From the NCBI RefSeq assembly GCF_000960995.1, contig NZ_CP009434.1, forward strand, positions 1,550,001-1,614,000: a stretch of 64,000 nt of DNA. The letters run 5' to 3'. Of this stretch, positions 41,819-51,707 are shown piece by piece (positions within the stretch are counted from its first letter, which is position 1; each line of letters begins with the position of its first letter). Source of the stretch: Burkholderia glumae LMG 2196 = ATCC 33617 (GTDB taxonomy: Bacteria > Pseudomonadota > Gammaproteobacteria > Burkholderiales > Burkholderiaceae). The position numbers and the translations under genes are program-made. The notes beneath the pieces were generated by a model, which searched no databases, was not told the DNA's origin, and saw only the letters and a list, made by a program, of their open reading frames with translations.

Positions 41819-43546
41819 TCAGTTGGCCGGTGCCGCGCTCAGCGGCGTACCCACCGACGGATCGAGGAACAGCGCCGTCGTGTTGGCCGAGCCGGTCAGG
41901 TTCAGCAGGTCGCTCATGTCGCCGGCCGTCGCATCGAACGAACCGCCGCCCAGGCGCGTGCCGCCGAGCCAGTTGTCTTCGATGAAGCGCGCCACCGACG
42001 CCTGCGTGATCGGCACGTGGCTGACGTAGTTCGTCTTGGCCCACGGCGAGATCAGCAGGAACGGAATGCGCGTGCCCGGACCGCAGCGGCCGTTCACCGG
42101 CTTGCCCGTGACGCCGAGCGGCACCGAGGCCGAGCCCGTGCCGCAGACGCCGTCGCCGTTCAGCTGATCGACCGCGTCGAACGAAGCGTGCGTCGGCGTG
42201 ACGTACTTGTGGTCGTACCAGCCGTCCGAGTCGTCATAGGTGACGACCACGGCGGTGTTCTTCCAGTCCGGCTGCTGCATCAGGAAGTTCACGACCTTCG
42301 TGACGAACAGCTGCTCGTCGAGCGGGTCCGAGTAGCCGGCGTGCGCGTCCTGGGCGGCCGGGGCCTTCAGGAACGATACCGACGGGAAGTTGCCGGCCTG
42401 GACCGCCGCGAAGAAGTCGTCCGAATCGTACTGGTGGTTGGCCGGCTCGGCCGTCTTGCCGTCGGTTTCCAGGCTCGAGCCGATCGCCGCGATCGAGCTC
42501 GGACGCGTGTGGTTCGGGTTCGCCGTCGAAGCGAAGTACTGGAACCAGTTGTGGTGGGGGATGTAGTCGTTGGTCGCGGCGCCGACGGCCGTGGCCATCG
42601 TCTTGCGCGCGCAGCCCGTCGAGCCGTCGGCATTCTTGGTCGACAGGTTGAAGCCGCCCATGAAGCCGCCCCAGGTGATCTTCTGCGCGTTCAGCAGGTC
42701 GCCGATGTTCTTGCCCTGCATCATCGCCTGGTCCGTCGTGCTCGAGCAGACGTCATAGCCCGGGTCCACGTCGTTGATCATCGTGTAGCCGCTCTGGCCG
42801 TCGTTGACGTAGTACGAGGTGGCCAGCTTGGTCGAGGAGGCCTTCGAGGTCTTCACGATCTGCATGCCGTTGGTGTTGCCCGACACCAGCTCGAGCGCGC
42901 CCGGCGTCGACGGGCCATAGGTGTCGGAGAACGCGTTGTCGCTCATCGCGTAATGCGATGCGTAGTTCCACAGGGCCGTGACGGTGTTGCCGTCGTAATA
43001 GCCCATCACCTGGCCCTTCGTGCCGAAGCCGCCCACGCCGCCCGGCGTGGCCCTGCCGGTGTAGAGCGGGAACAGGTCGGCCGCGCCGTTGTCGTAGGCC
43101 TGCTGTTCGGCAGTGTAGGCGTGGTTCTGATCGGCCGATGCGGCCTGCGTGCGGTCCAGGCGGAACGGGCCCGAGGCGTCCGAGCCGTTGGCCGGGTTCG
43201 TCTGGTTGCCGTTCGCGGTGCGCAGCGCGCTGGTGGCCGGGCCGAGGTTGTCGATGTCGGTCTGCGTGTTCGCGGCCGGCGTGAAGGCCGGTTCGCCGGC
43301 CAGATTGGCGGCGTTGGGATACGTACCGAAATAGTGGTCGAACGAGACGTTCTCGCCGTAGATCACGACCAGATGCTTGATCGGCGTCTTGGTCTGCAGA
43401 GCGTCCTGAGCCGAGACCGTCGAGCTCGGCGAGGACGAAGGCGTGGTCGAGTTGGACGCGGAACTATCATCATTGCCGCCGCAGGCGTACAGCGTGATCG
43501 CAGACGCGACGCAGGCAGTGGCAATCAAGGTTCGACGAAGCAGCAT
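41819..43546 (-). CDS. AcpA-type phosphoesterase lipoprotein (acid phosphatase / phospholipase C superfamily)
   Basis: This 575-residue protein has a lipoprotein signal (LLRRTLIATACVASAITLYA then Cys22) followed by a Ser/Thr-rich linker and a PF04185 phosphoesterase domain. The signature LVVIYGENVSFDHYFGTYP carries the Glu-Asn metal ligands; later AVVVTYDDSDGWYDHKY and RIPFLLISPWAKTNYVSH complete the site. The lack of a Tat signal and of the C-terminal PLC domains points to the AcpA acid phosphatase branch rather than phospholipase C PlcN/H. It would release phosphate from esters at the outer membrane or in the periplasm. The ATG at 43546 gives the signal at the N-terminus, with GGAG 9 bases upstream. 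The pairing with a di-haem peroxidase gene recurs in Burkholderia by my recollection. Confidence 0.87.
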   Translation of the reverse strand: MLLRRTLIATACVASAITLYACGGNDDSSASNSTTPSSSPSSTVSAQDALQTKTPIKHLVVIYGENVSFDHYFGTYPNAANLAGEPAFTPAANTQTDIDNLGPATSALRTANGNQTNPANGSDASGPFRLDRTQAASADQNHAYTAEQQAYDNGAADLFPLYTGRATPGGVGGFGTKGQVMGYYDGNTVTALWNYASHYAMSDNAFSDTYGPSTPGALELVSGNTNGMQIVKTSKASSTKLATSYYVNDGQSGYTMINDVDPGYDVCSSTTDQAMMQGKNIGDLLNAQKITWGGFMGGFNLSTKNADGSTGCARKTMATAVGAATNDYIPHHNWFQYFASTANPNHTRPSSIAAIGSSLETDGKTAEPANHQYDSDDFFAAVQAGNFPSVSFLKAPAAQDAHAGYSDPLDEQLFVTKVVNFLMQQPDWKNTAVVVTYDDSDGWYDHKYVTPTHASFDAVDQLNGDGVCGTGSASVPLGVTGKPVNGRCGPGTRIPFLLISPWAKTNYVSHVPITQASVARFIEDNWLGGTRLGGGSFDATAGDMSDLLNLTGSANTTALFLDPSVGTPLSAAPAN

Positions 43547-44384
43547 TGTGTGAGACTCCATTGGAAGGCCGTCTGTTGTTTCATTCCCCGTGCGGGACGG
43601 CGCGGACCATTTTTGGTAGCGGGCGGGGCCTTCGAAGCGGGATACCCCCCCCAGGCCTCGAAGTGCGAGCATTGGAACAGGTCGGTATGAAGCTGGCGGG
43701 AAGAGTGACTTTCGTGGTGATTACGCATATCTATCCAGGTCATTACCCGAAAATCACCGAAGCAAGCATCATGAAGGCACGGCAAGGGCGGCCGTGGCGA
43801 GCCGGCTCGCGGGGGCCGCGCAGCGGCTTGCCGCACCGGAGCGCGAGGCCGGCGAGCAGATGACGTGCCGGTGAAGAAACGCTTTCGATTTCATTTTTTC
43901 GCGCGGCGCGAATCATGCCGGTGACGGCGGCCGGCCTGCGAAGGCGGCGGCGGCGCCCGGCGCGCGTTCCTGGCGGTTCACCAGCCGGGCGGCGAACGGC
44001 GGGCGACGCGATCACGCACCGCCTGTCGGTAACAAAATGAAGGCGAGGCACAAGCCCGGAGAAAGCCGCGGCCAGACGCAAGCCGTGGTGCGCGACGACT
44101 CACGATCCGGGCCCAACCCGGGCCGGCGCGAACCCGCGCGGCCGCTTTCGTCGTGCCGACGCCACGGCGCCGCGCCGGATGCGTCGGCAGTTTCCTGCGC
44201 GTGTCGGTGCAAACCGCGAAGCCGCCGTGCCGCAAACCGTTACAATCGCGGATTGCCGACGCGCCGGCGCTGCGCCAGCCCCGAGGGGCGGGGGTGGCCG
44301 CCAACCGGCGGCGTCGATGAGGCAGAGACAGGTGCGGCCGATCCCGCCAGCCACGCAAGCGGGGCCGCATGCTACGGAGACGAC
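43547..44384. other. Divergent intergenic region phosphoesterase / aroP
   Basis: There is no supported gene in 838 bases. The left third is the upstream region of the phosphoesterase gene. TACAAT at 44241-44246 is a plausible -10 for aroP, with no clear -35. I saw no Pho box. Confidence 0.45.
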
Positions 44385-45773
44385 ATGGTTGAACCAACAG
44401 AGAACGACAACGGCGGCCTGAAACGCGGGCTCAAGAATCGCCACATCCAACTGATCGCGCTGGGCGGCGCGATCGGCACGGGACTTTTCCTCGGCATCGC
44501 GCAGACCATCCAGACGGCCGGGCCGGCCGTGCTGCTCGGCTACGCGCTGGGCGGCATCATCGCGTTCTTCATCATGCGGCAACTGGGCGAGATGGTGGTC
44601 GACGAGCCCGTCGCCGGCTCGTTCAGCTACTTCGCCGACAAATACTGCGGACACTTCACGGGCTTCCTGTCCGGCTGGAACTACTGGGTGCTGTACATCC
44701 TGGTCAGCATGGCCGAGCTGTCGGCGGTCGGCATCTACGTGCAGTACTGGTGGCCGGGCGTGCCCACCTGGGTGTCGGCGCTGGTGTTCTTCGCGCTGAT
44801 CAACCTGCTCAACGTGGTCAGCGTGAAGTCCTACGGCGAGACCGAGTTCTGGTTCGCGATCGTCAAGGTGGCCGCCGTGGTCGGCATGATCGGCTTCGGC
44901 GCGTGGCTGCTGCTGTCGGGCGGCGCGGGGCCGCAGGCGGGCGTGGCCAACCTCTGGCGCAACGGCGGCTTCTTCCCGAACGGCGTGGGCGGCCTCGTCA
45001 GCTCGATGGCGGTCATCATGTTCTCGTTCGGCGGGCTCGAACTGGTGGGCATCACGGCCGCCGAGGCCGACGATCCCACCCGCAGCATTCCGCGCGCGAC
45101 CAACCAGGTGATCTACCGCATCCTGATTTTCTACATCGGCGCGCTGGGCGTGCTGCTCTCGCTGTTTCCGTGGCAGAAGGTGGTCACGGGCGGCAGCCCG
45201 TTCGTGCTGATCTTCCGTGCGCTCGGCAGCGACCTGGTGGCGGACGTGCTGAACGTGGTGGTGCTGACGGCCGCGCTGTCGGTCTACAACAGCGGCGTGT
45301 ACTGCAACAGCCGCATGCTGTTCGGCCTCGCGCAGCAGGGCAACGCGCCGCGTGCGCTGCTGTCGGTGAGCCGGCGCGGCATCCCGCTCGCGGCGCTGGG
45401 CGTGTCGGCGGTGGCCACCGGGATCTGCGTGCTGATCAACTACCTGATGCCGGGCAAGGCGTTCGGCTTCCTGATGGGGCTGGTGGTCTCGGCGCTGATC
45501 ATCAACTGGGGGATGATCAGCTACATCCACCTGCGCTTTCGCCAGGCCAAGCGCGCGGCCGGCCAGACCACGCTGTTCCGCAGCCTCGGCTATCCGTTCA
45601 CGAACTGGCTCTGCCTCGCGTTCCTGGCGGCGATCCTGGTGGTGATGTACCTGGACCCGGATCTGCGTCTGTCGGTTTACCTGATTCCGGCCTGGCTGGC
45701 CGTGCTCGGAATCGGGTATCGTCTGCGGGGGCGGCGTGCGAACGACGCTGCATCCGGCGCTTCCGTGCAATAG
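44385..45773 (+). CDS. aroP: Aromatic amino acid permease (APC family)
   Basis: This 462-residue transporter has 12 predicted membrane helices and aligns closely along its length with E. coli AroP, the proton-driven importer of Phe, Tyr and Trp. It starts LKRGLKNRHIQLIALGGAIG, carries the APC signature TGLFLG and the segment IMRQLGEMVVDEPVAGSFSY, and later FGGLELVGITAAEADDPTRS and CNSRMLFGLAQQGNAP, all matching AroP. GGAG lies before the ATG at 44385; a longer frame upstream is Arg-rich and rejected. The aromatic aminotransferase gene follows 39 bases later, so uptake and first-step catabolism or synthesis of aromatic amino acids appear to be one operon. Confidence 0.9.
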   Translation: MVEPTENDNGGLKRGLKNRHIQLIALGGAIGTGLFLGIAQTIQTAGPAVLLGYALGGIIAFFIMRQLGEMVVDEPVAGSFSYFADKYCGHFTGFLSGWNYWVLYILVSMAELSAVGIYVQYWWPGVPTWVSALVFFALINLLNVVSVKSYGETEFWFAIVKVAAVVGMIGFGAWLLLSGGAGPQAGVANLWRNGGFFPNGVGGLVSSMAVIMFSFGGLELVGITAAEADDPTRSIPRATNQVIYRILIFYIGALGVLLSLFPWQKVVTGGSPFVLIFRALGSDLVADVLNVVVLTAALSVYNSGVYCNSRMLFGLAQQGNAPRALLSVSRRGIPLAALGVSAVATGICVLINYLMPGKAFGFLMGLVVSALIINWGMISYIHLRFRQAKRAAGQTTLFRSLGYPFTNWLCLAFLAAILVVMYLDPDLRLSVYLIPAWLAVLGIGYRLRGRRANDAASGASVQ

Positions 45774-45812
45774 CTCAGTTTCCCCGCTTCCTCCGCTTGA
45801 TCAGGACTCACC

Positions 45813-47015
45813 ATGTTCGAACACATCGATGCCTTTCCGGGCGACCCGATTCTTTCGCTGAACGAGAATTTCCAACACGATCCGCGCGAGCGGAAAGTCA
45901 ACCTGAGCATCGGCATCTATTTCGACGAGGCCGGCAAGATTCCCGTGATGGGCGCCGTGCGCGAGGCCGAGCGGCAACTCGCGGCCGCGGTCGGCCCGAA
46001 GCCGTACCTGCCGATGGCCGGCATCGCCGGCTATCGCGATGCGGTGCAGACGCTCGTGTTCGGCAAGGACTGCGCGGCGCGCGATGCGGGCCGCATCGCC
46101 ACGGTGCAGACGGTGGGGGGCTCGGGCGCGCTGAAGGTCGGCGCCGATTTCATCAAGCGTTATTTTCCCGACACGCCGATCTGGGTCAGCGACCCGAGCT
46201 GGGAAAACCACCGCTTCGTATTCGAGCGCGCGGGCCTGACGGTCGACACCTATCCGTATTACGACGATGCCACGGGCGGCCTTCGCTTCGAGGCGATGCT
46301 CGCCGCGCTCGACGCGCTGCCGGCGCGCAGCGCGGTGCTGCTGCATGCCTGCTGCCACAACCCGACGGGCGTGGACCTCGACGACGCGCAGTGGCTCAAG
46401 GTGATCGACGTGCTGCAGGCGCGCGAGCTGCTGCCGTTCATCGACATGGCCTACCAGGGCTTCGGCGCGGGCCTCGACGCCGACGCGTTCGCGGTGCGCG
46501 AGCTGGCGCGGCGCGGGATTCCGGCGCTCGTCGCCACCTCGTTCTCGAAGAACTTCTCGATCTACGGCGAGCGCTGCGGCAGCCTGTCGGTGATCTGCGA
46601 GGACGCGGCCACCGCCCAGCGCGTGCTGGGCCAGCTGGCCAGCAACGTGCGCGCGATCTACAGCAATCCGCCCACGCAGGGCGCGAAGATCGTCACGACC
46701 GTGCTGGACTCGCCGGAACTGCGCGCGCAGTGGGAGGAGGAACTGGCCTCGATGTGCCGGCGCATCGCCCGGATGCGCACCGCGATCCACGACGGCCTGC
46801 GCGAGCACGTGCCGGCCGAGGCGCTGTCGCGCTACGTCAAGCAGCGCGGCATGTTCACCTACAGCGGCCTGACCGGCACCCAGGTGGACGTGCTGCGCGA
46901 GAAGCACGGCGTCTACATCCTGCGCTCGGGCCGCATGTGCGTGGCCGGGCTCAACGAGTCGAACGTCGCGATCGTGGCCGAGGCGATCGGCGAGGTGATC
47001 GCAAGCGGCGTGTAA
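45813..47015 (+). CDS. tyrB: Aromatic-amino-acid aminotransferase
   Basis: This 400-residue class I PLP aminotransferase aligns with E. coli TyrB from end to end: FEHIDAFPGDPILSLNENF at the start, TVGGSGALKVGADF, NPTGVDL, FIDMAYQGFGAG, and the PLP lysine in TSFSKNFSIYGER. The Arg that binds the substrate carboxylate lies in SGRMCVAGLN near the C-terminus. It interconverts Tyr, Phe, Trp (and Asp, Leu to lesser extent) with their 2-oxo acids, using 2-oxoglutarate. It is co-transcribed with aroP 39 bases upstream. It is cytoplasmic. Specificity between Asp and aromatic substrates is inferred from the AroP pairing and the TyrB-like sequence. Confidence 0.92.
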   Translation: MFEHIDAFPGDPILSLNENFQHDPRERKVNLSIGIYFDEAGKIPVMGAVREAERQLAAAVGPKPYLPMAGIAGYRDAVQTLVFGKDCAARDAGRIATVQTVGGSGALKVGADFIKRYFPDTPIWVSDPSWENHRFVFERAGLTVDTYPYYDDATGGLRFEAMLAALDALPARSAVLLHACCHNPTGVDLDDAQWLKVIDVLQARELLPFIDMAYQGFGAGLDADAFAVRELARRGIPALVATSFSKNFSIYGERCGSLSVICEDAATAQRVLGQLASNVRAIYSNPPTQGAKIVTTVLDSPELRAQWEEELASMCRRIARMRTAIHDGLREHVPAEALSRYVKQRGMFTYSGLTGTQVDVLREKHGVYILRSGRMCVAGLNESNVAIVAEAIGEVIASGV

Positions 47016-47122
47016 GCGAGCGGGGCGCGACGGCCTCTTTTCACGGGGCTGCTCGTGCTTGCTTTCACGCCGTTTTCCATGCCGGCGCCGCCGCGCGCCC
47101 GGCAGTCCGTCTGGAGGTCAGG

Positions 47123-47512
47123 ATGAGCATCCGTGTGGTTCGGCTCGGCGCGCCGCGCGCGCCCGACGAGGGCGTGCGCATCGGCACGGTGCGGCGGCCG
47201 CCGCGCGGCGTGCCGAAGGCCGAATTCGCGACGCGCGACTACTACGACGTCTGGCTGCCGGTGCTCGCGCCGAGCGAGGCGCTGGTCAAGGCCATCCACG
47301 CCGTCAGCACCGACGCCCAATGGCGCGCCTGCGAGCGCAGCTTTCGCGCCGAGATGGCCAAGGGCGACGCCGGCAAGGTGCTCGACCTGCTCGCCGCGCT
47401 GTCGCACACGAACGACTTCTCGGTCGGCTGCTATTGCGAGAACGAGGCCCGCTGCCATCGCAGCGTGCTGCGGCGGCTGCTCGAATCGCGCGGCGCGGCG
47501 GTGCTGCCCTGA
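47123..47512 (+). CDS. DUF488 family protein
   Basis: This 129-residue protein matches the YeaO-type branch of DUF488: RIGTVRRPPRGVPKAEFATR and DYYDVWLPVLAPSEAL near the start, and SVGCYCENEARCHRSVLRRL at the end, with the conserved Cys-Tyr-Cys and Cys-His that may form a redox or metal site. The function of the family is unknown. GGAGG stands 7 bases before the ATG. It lies 107 bases after tyrB on the same strand and might be read through from that operon. Confidence 0.82.
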   Translation: MSIRVVRLGAPRAPDEGVRIGTVRRPPRGVPKAEFATRDYYDVWLPVLAPSEALVKAIHAVSTDAQWRACERSFRAEMAKGDAGKVLDLLAALSHTNDFSVGCYCENEARCHRSVLRRLLESRGAAVLP

Positions 47513-47772
47513 GCCGGGCCGCACCGCCTGGTCGAAACCCGGGGCGGTACGGAGTTTGCGAGCCGCGCGGTGAGAGGGCCATAAGACGGCCACAAGACGG
47601 CAGCAAGAGGGCCTCGAGTGGGCGCGATGAGCGGGCCTGGGGTGGGCCTTGGGTGGGCGGTGCGAGGCCGTGGTCTCGGGCGAGGTGCCTTGATCACGCG
47701 CAAGCGGCGGCGCAGCGCGCCGGCTATTCTGAGACAACGATGCGTGTCGCATCGCCAGATCAGGAGGCTGCC

Positions 47773-48048
47773 ATGCATATCTCGTTTCCCCAGGATGCCC
47801 CGCAATACATCCCGGCCGATCCGGCCATCGCGTTCCCGGTGCTGATCGATACCACGCGCCTGCGTTGCGAAATCAGCGCCGAGGCGCTCGAAAGCCATTT
47901 CGGCGCGGCGTCGGCCGGCGAGGGCGACCTGCGCCATGCGTTCGACGCGCACCGTGATGAAATCGAGGAAGCCGCGCGGCGCATGATCGAGGCGGCGGGC
48001 GGCAAGCCCGTGAAGCTGACGAGCGGCTATTTCCGCTTCTGCGGCTGA
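47773..48048 (+). CDS. DUF1488 family protein
   Basis: This 91-residue protein has the DUF1488 pattern: MHISFPQDAPQYIPADPAIA, then VLIDTTRLRCEISAEALE with FGA, and EIEEAARRMIEAAGGKPVKL ending SGYFRF. DUF1488 proteins are small, soluble and uncharacterised; Burkholderia carries several paralogues. CAGGAGG precedes the ATG. It stands alone, with 260 bases of GC-rich, Gly-coding-like DNA upstream that holds no clear gene. Confidence 0.8.
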   Translation: MHISFPQDAPQYIPADPAIAFPVLIDTTRLRCEISAEALESHFGAASAGEGDLRHAFDAHRDEIEEAARRMIEAAGGKPVKLTSGYFRFCG

Positions 48049-48148
48049 GCTTCGCCGCCTTCGCCGCGCCGGCCGCGCCGGCGGCCCCGCGCCGTTTCCG
48101 CCCGCTCGCCGTTTCGTGCTGCCGGCCCCGGCTGCACGAAACGACGCG

Positions 48149-48793
48149 TCAATCGTCCGGATCGTCGATCAGCCGGTGCCGCAGCGCGTAGCGCACCAGC
48201 GCCGCTTCGTGCGGCATCTGCATCTTTTCCAGGATCCGCGTCTTGTAGGTGCTGACCGTCTTCGCGCTCACGCACAGCGCGTTGGCGATCTCGGTCAGCG
48301 TCTGGCCCGCCGCGATGCGCCGAAACACGTCGAATTCGCGGTCCGACAGCCGCTGGTGCGGCAGCGTGTCGGCCGGCTCGTTGAGGCTCTGGGCGAAGCG
48401 CTCGGCCATCGACAGGCTCACGTAGACGCCGCCCGAGGCCACCTTCGCGACCGCGCCCACCAGTTCGGCGCTCGCGCTTTCCTTGGTCAGGTAGCCGGAC
48501 GCGCCGGCGCGAAACGCGCGTAGCGCATATTGCTGTTCGGCATGCATGGTCAGCACGAGGATTCGCAGCGTCGGTTTCTCGTCCTTGATCTGGCGGATCA
48601 GCTCGACGCCGTTGCGGCCCGGCATCGATAGATCGAGCACCAGCACCTGGGCCGGCGTGGCGCGGATCAGGGCGATCGTGGAGGCGCTGTCGTAGGCTTC
48701 GCCGGCGACTTCGAAGCCGGTGGCGTCCCGCAGGATGTGGCGCAGCCCGTCGCGCACGAGCGCGTGATCGTCGGCAATCAGCACATGGATCAT
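48149..48793 (-). CDS. NarL/FixJ-family response regulator
   Basis: This 214-residue regulator has a receiver domain with the acidic pair Asp8/Asp9, phosphorylation site Asp54 (VLVLDLSMPGR) and Lys104 (GYLTKESA), and a C-terminal LuxR-type helix-turn-helix (LSDREFDVFRRIAAGQTLTE, then CVSAKTVSTYKTRIL). Its ATG overlaps the stop of the histidine kinase gene by ATGA, so the pair is translationally coupled and is a cognate system. LuxR-type regulators bind DNA as dimers after phosphorylation. Target genes are not evident here. Confidence 0.92.
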   Translation of the reverse strand: MIHVLIADDHALVRDGLRHILRDATGFEVAGEAYDSASTIALIRATPAQVLVLDLSMPGRNGVELIRQIKDEKPTLRILVLTMHAEQQYALRAFRAGASGYLTKESASAELVGAVAKVASGGVYVSLSMAERFAQSLNEPADTLPHQRLSDREFDVFRRIAAGQTLTEIANALCVSAKTVSTYKTRILEKMQMPHEAALVRYALRHRLIDDPDD

Positions 48794-51099
48794 GGCAGGT
48801 TCGGGTCCGGTGTCGAAGGCAGGGGGATCGTGATCGTGAGCGCGTAGCCCTGGTTGCGCGCCGTCTCCATGCGCACGGTGCCGCCCAGCATGTGCGCGCG
48901 CTCGCGGATGCCGAGCAGGCCGAAGGACTTGTCGTCGGGCGCGCGGCGGCCGTCCGCTTGATCGGCGCCCACGCCGTCGTCGACGATGCGCAGCACGCAC
49001 TGGCGGTCCTCGATGCCGAGCGTGAGCGCCACGTGCGAGGCTTCCGCGTGGCGCGCCACGTTGGTCAGCGCCTCCTGCACGATGCGGAACAGGGCGGTCG
49101 CGGTGGCGTTCGGGAACCGCACGTCGCCGGGATCGATGCGGCGCTCGACCTCGATGCCGTAGCGGTTCGTGAAATCGTTCGCGAGCCATTCGATGGCCGG
49201 CACGAGGCCGAGATCGTCGAGCATCACGGGCCGCAGGTCGGCCGCGATGCGGCGCACCGAGGCCACCGTCGCGTCGATCAGGCGCCGCATCTCGCGCAGC
49301 GGCTCCACCACGCTCGCATGGGCCTCGCCGGTGCCGTCGCGCAGCAGCCGGTGCTCGACGGCCGAGAGGTCCATCTTCAGTGCCGTCAGCTGCTGGCCGA
49401 GGTCGTCGTGCAGCTCGCGCGCGATGCGGGTCTTTTCCTCCTCGCGCACCCGCTGCAGGTTCGCGGACAGCTCGCGCAATTCCTCGCGCGAGGCCTTCAA
49501 GGCGTTTTCGGCCTGCACGCGCTCGGTCACGTCGCGCATCATCACCGTATAGAGCTTGCCGTCGCCGTCGTGGATCTGCGAGATCGACGCCTCGATCGGG
49601 AATTCGTCGCCGTTCGCGCGCAGCCCGTACAGCAGCCGCTGGCTGCCCAGATGCCGCTCGGACTGGCCGGTCACGCCGAAGCGCGCGATGTGGCTGGCAT
49701 GCGCGTGACGAAAGCGCTGCGGGATGAAGCGCGTGAGCGGCGCGCCGATCGCGTCCATCGCCGACACGCCGAACACCTTTTCGGCCATCGGATTGAAGAT
49801 GACGATCTTCTGCTCCTCGTCGACCGTGATGATCGCCTCCATCGACGAGCGGATGATGCCCATCATGCGCGCCTCGTTGAGCCGGCTGCCGCTCGGCGCG
49901 GTGCGGGCCGCCGCGCGGGCGCGAGACCAGCCGGCCAGCGCGGCGGCCAGCGACAGCGAGGCGACCAGGCCCGCCGCCAGCACGACCGAGGCGAGCGTGC
50001 GGGCGCCGGAGGTGGCGTCCACCGCGGTGTAGGCGAGCGTCAGCGTAGCGCCGCCGAACGCGAGCGTGTCGGTGCGCACGAAGTTCGCGCGCGCGAGCGG
50101 CGAATCGTCGGCGGGCGGTGTCTCGGTGGCATAGAGCGGCGCGCTGCCGGGCTCGGCGAAGGCCTGCAGGCCGAGGTTGCGATCGTCGGCGCCGGCGAGC
50201 TCGAACAGCCGCGTGAGGTCGAGCGGCGCGAACAGGTAGCCGGCCGGCGCGCGCCGCGGCGCGCCGTTGGCGGCCGGGGACGACGCCAAGGGCGCGGCGT
50301 CGAAGGCCTCCACCGGCAGGTAGAGCGTGAGCGCGGCGGGGGCGCCGCCTTGCGCGGGGCGCACGGCGAGCACGAGCCGGCCTGTCTCGGCCGCGCGTCG
50401 CAGGGCGCTTGCGTCGGCAGCCGGCGGCGTCGGCTGGGTGCCGCGCACGATCGGCGCGAACAGCGTGATCGAGGCGAGCGAAGGGGACCTGGCTGACGCG
50501 GGCGGCGCGAGCGCGCCCGGCGAAGCGAGCGCGCCGGACGCCGCCGCCGATGCCGCCGATGCCGCCGATGCCGCCGATGCCGAGCCGGCGGCTGCCTGCG
50601 CGTCGCTCGCCGGTAGCACGGAGCGTACCCGGGCGGTGCGCTCGCCATTGGCCGGTGCCGCGTCCGGCCCGGTCTTCGGGCCGCCACGGCGCTCACTGGC
50701 AGAGCCCGACGCCTCGGCGCCCGCCGTGGCATAGCCGAGCGCGGCGAGCGGCGCGCGCATGCCGTCCGGGTCGAGCGTGGCCACGTAGTCGCGCCACGCC
50801 GCCGGGGTGAGGCCCGGCGCCAGCCGCAGCACGCCGCGCGCGCCGCTCAGCATGGCGCCGCCCGCCTGAAGCTCGCGCCGCAGGTTGGCCGTGACGCGGC
50901 TCGCGCGGCGCTCGAAGCGTGCCGTCATCGAGTCCTGCCAGGCCTGGCCGACGAACCACGCGACACCGACGGACAGCACCGCGCCCACCGCGAACGCGGC
51001 GAAGCCGGCGCTTGCCGGGCGGGCCAGCGCGGCGGCCAGCCGGGAGCGGGGCGCGCGCGGCTGGCCGGAAGGGAAGCGGGAAGAGCCGCTAGCATTCAT
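48790..51099 (-). CDS. Membrane sensor histidine kinase (CHASE-like / PAS / HisKA_3)
   Basis: This 769-residue kinase has a membrane helix near residues 30-52, a large extracytoplasmic region to about 365 that begins like a CHASE domain (MTARFERRASRVTANLRREL, then ARGVLRLAPGLTPAAWRDYV), a second helix, a PAS domain (about 410-530: MIGIIRSSMEAIITVDEEQ, with IFNPMAEKVFGV and FPIEASI), a HisKA_3 dimerisation domain (KTRIARELHDDLGQQLTALK, phospho-His) and a HATPase (VQEALTNVARHAEASHVAL; IVDDGVGAD). The sensory region holds an Ala/Ser low-complexity insert coded by a 9-base tandem repeat. I prefer the ATG at 51099 over 51156 because the extra 19 residues are Arg-rich. It phosphorylates the NarL-type partner downstream. 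The signal is unknown; CHASE domains often bind small organic ligands. Confidence 0.88.
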   Translation of the reverse strand: MNASGSSRFPSGQPRAPRSRLAAALARPASAGFAAFAVGAVLSVGVAWFVGQAWQDSMTARFERRASRVTANLRRELQAGGAMLSGARGVLRLAPGLTPAAWRDYVATLDPDGMRAPLAALGYATAGAEASGSASERRGGPKTGPDAAPANGERTARVRSVLPASDAQAAAGSASAASAASAASAAASGALASPGALAPPASARSPSLASITLFAPIVRGTQPTPPAADASALRRAAETGRLVLAVRPAQGGAPAALTLYLPVEAFDAAPLASSPAANGAPRRAPAGYLFAPLDLTRLFELAGADDRNLGLQAFAEPGSAPLYATETPPADDSPLARANFVRTDTLAFGGATLTLAYTAVDATSGARTLASVVLAAGLVASLSLAAALAGWSRARAAARTAPSGSRLNEARMMGIIRSSMEAIITVDEEQKIVIFNPMAEKVFGVSAMDAIGAPLTRFIPQRFRHAHASHIARFGVTGQSERHLGSQRLLYGLRANGDEFPIEASISQIHDGDGKLYTVMMRDVTERVQAENALKASREELRELSANLQRVREEEKTRIARELHDDLGQQLTALKMDLSAVEHRLLRDGTGEAHASVVEPLREMRRLIDATVASVRRIAADLRPVMLDDLGLVPAIEWLANDFTNRYGIEVERRIDPGDVRFPNATATALFRIVQEALTNVARHAEASHVALTLGIEDRQCVLRIVDDGVGADQADGRRAPDDKSFGLLGIRERAHMLGGTVRMETARNQGYALTITIPLPSTPDPNLP
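50549..50583. repeat. 9-base tandem repeat in the sensor kinase gene
   Basis: The unit gatgccgcc is repeated three times plus six bases, in frame with the kinase, where it codes an Ala/Ser tract in the sensory region. Being a multiple of three, changes in copy number would keep the frame. Confidence 0.7.
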
Positions 51100-51707
51100 G
51101 GCGAGTTGTCGGTGGTGCCGCGTGCCGGGTCGTATCCGCGTGCGGGAAACGCGCACACGTGCATCGGACGGTCCGTGGCGGGGATGAATGTTCGTTCTTA
51201 TCGAGATGGAATTCTGATGGGTTTCCCTACTTTTTGCTAATGGGAGCAGGCAATCGCGCGCAGCGTATTATGGCGGCAAGTTTATCTGGATGCAGTGGAC
51301 GCCGCGCGGGCCGCGCATCGGGGCAAGCGCGCCCGGCGTGACGTGCGGCGCTGCGGCAGCGATCCCGGCAAGGTGCCGGGGCTCGATCGAGTGCGGCCGC
51401 AACGAGGACGGAATGGGGCCGCCGGCCCGGCAGCCCGGCGGGGAGGCGGGGCCTGGACGAACGCCGGCGCCGCACCGGGCCCGAGCGCCGGATCGTGCGG
51501 CCTTCGGCCGAGCCGGGGAGGCCGCAGGCATGCCGAGCGCACGCGATCCGCTTGGAATCGGCAATGCTCCTTTGCTCACGTTCTGTAACCGAAACCGTCT
51601 AAAATGCGGCCATCCCGGTCGTGCGGTCGGGCGTCGCAGCCGGCACGCCGCCGCCGGGCGGCTTAGACCTGCGCAGCCCGGCTCGGTCGTGATCCAGGAG
51701 CGGCGCC
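51100..51707. other. Divergent intergenic region kinase / DedA
   Basis: No gene is supported in 608 bases. An AT-rich piece at 51190-51290 is the likely kinase promoter; TAAAAT at about 51600 is a plausible -10 for the DedA gene. Confidence 0.45.

Noticed and set aside
44037..44384. Longer N-terminus for AroP
   Set aside because: The upstream 116 codons are Arg-rich and unrelated to APC permeases; GGAG and the family start both mark 44385.
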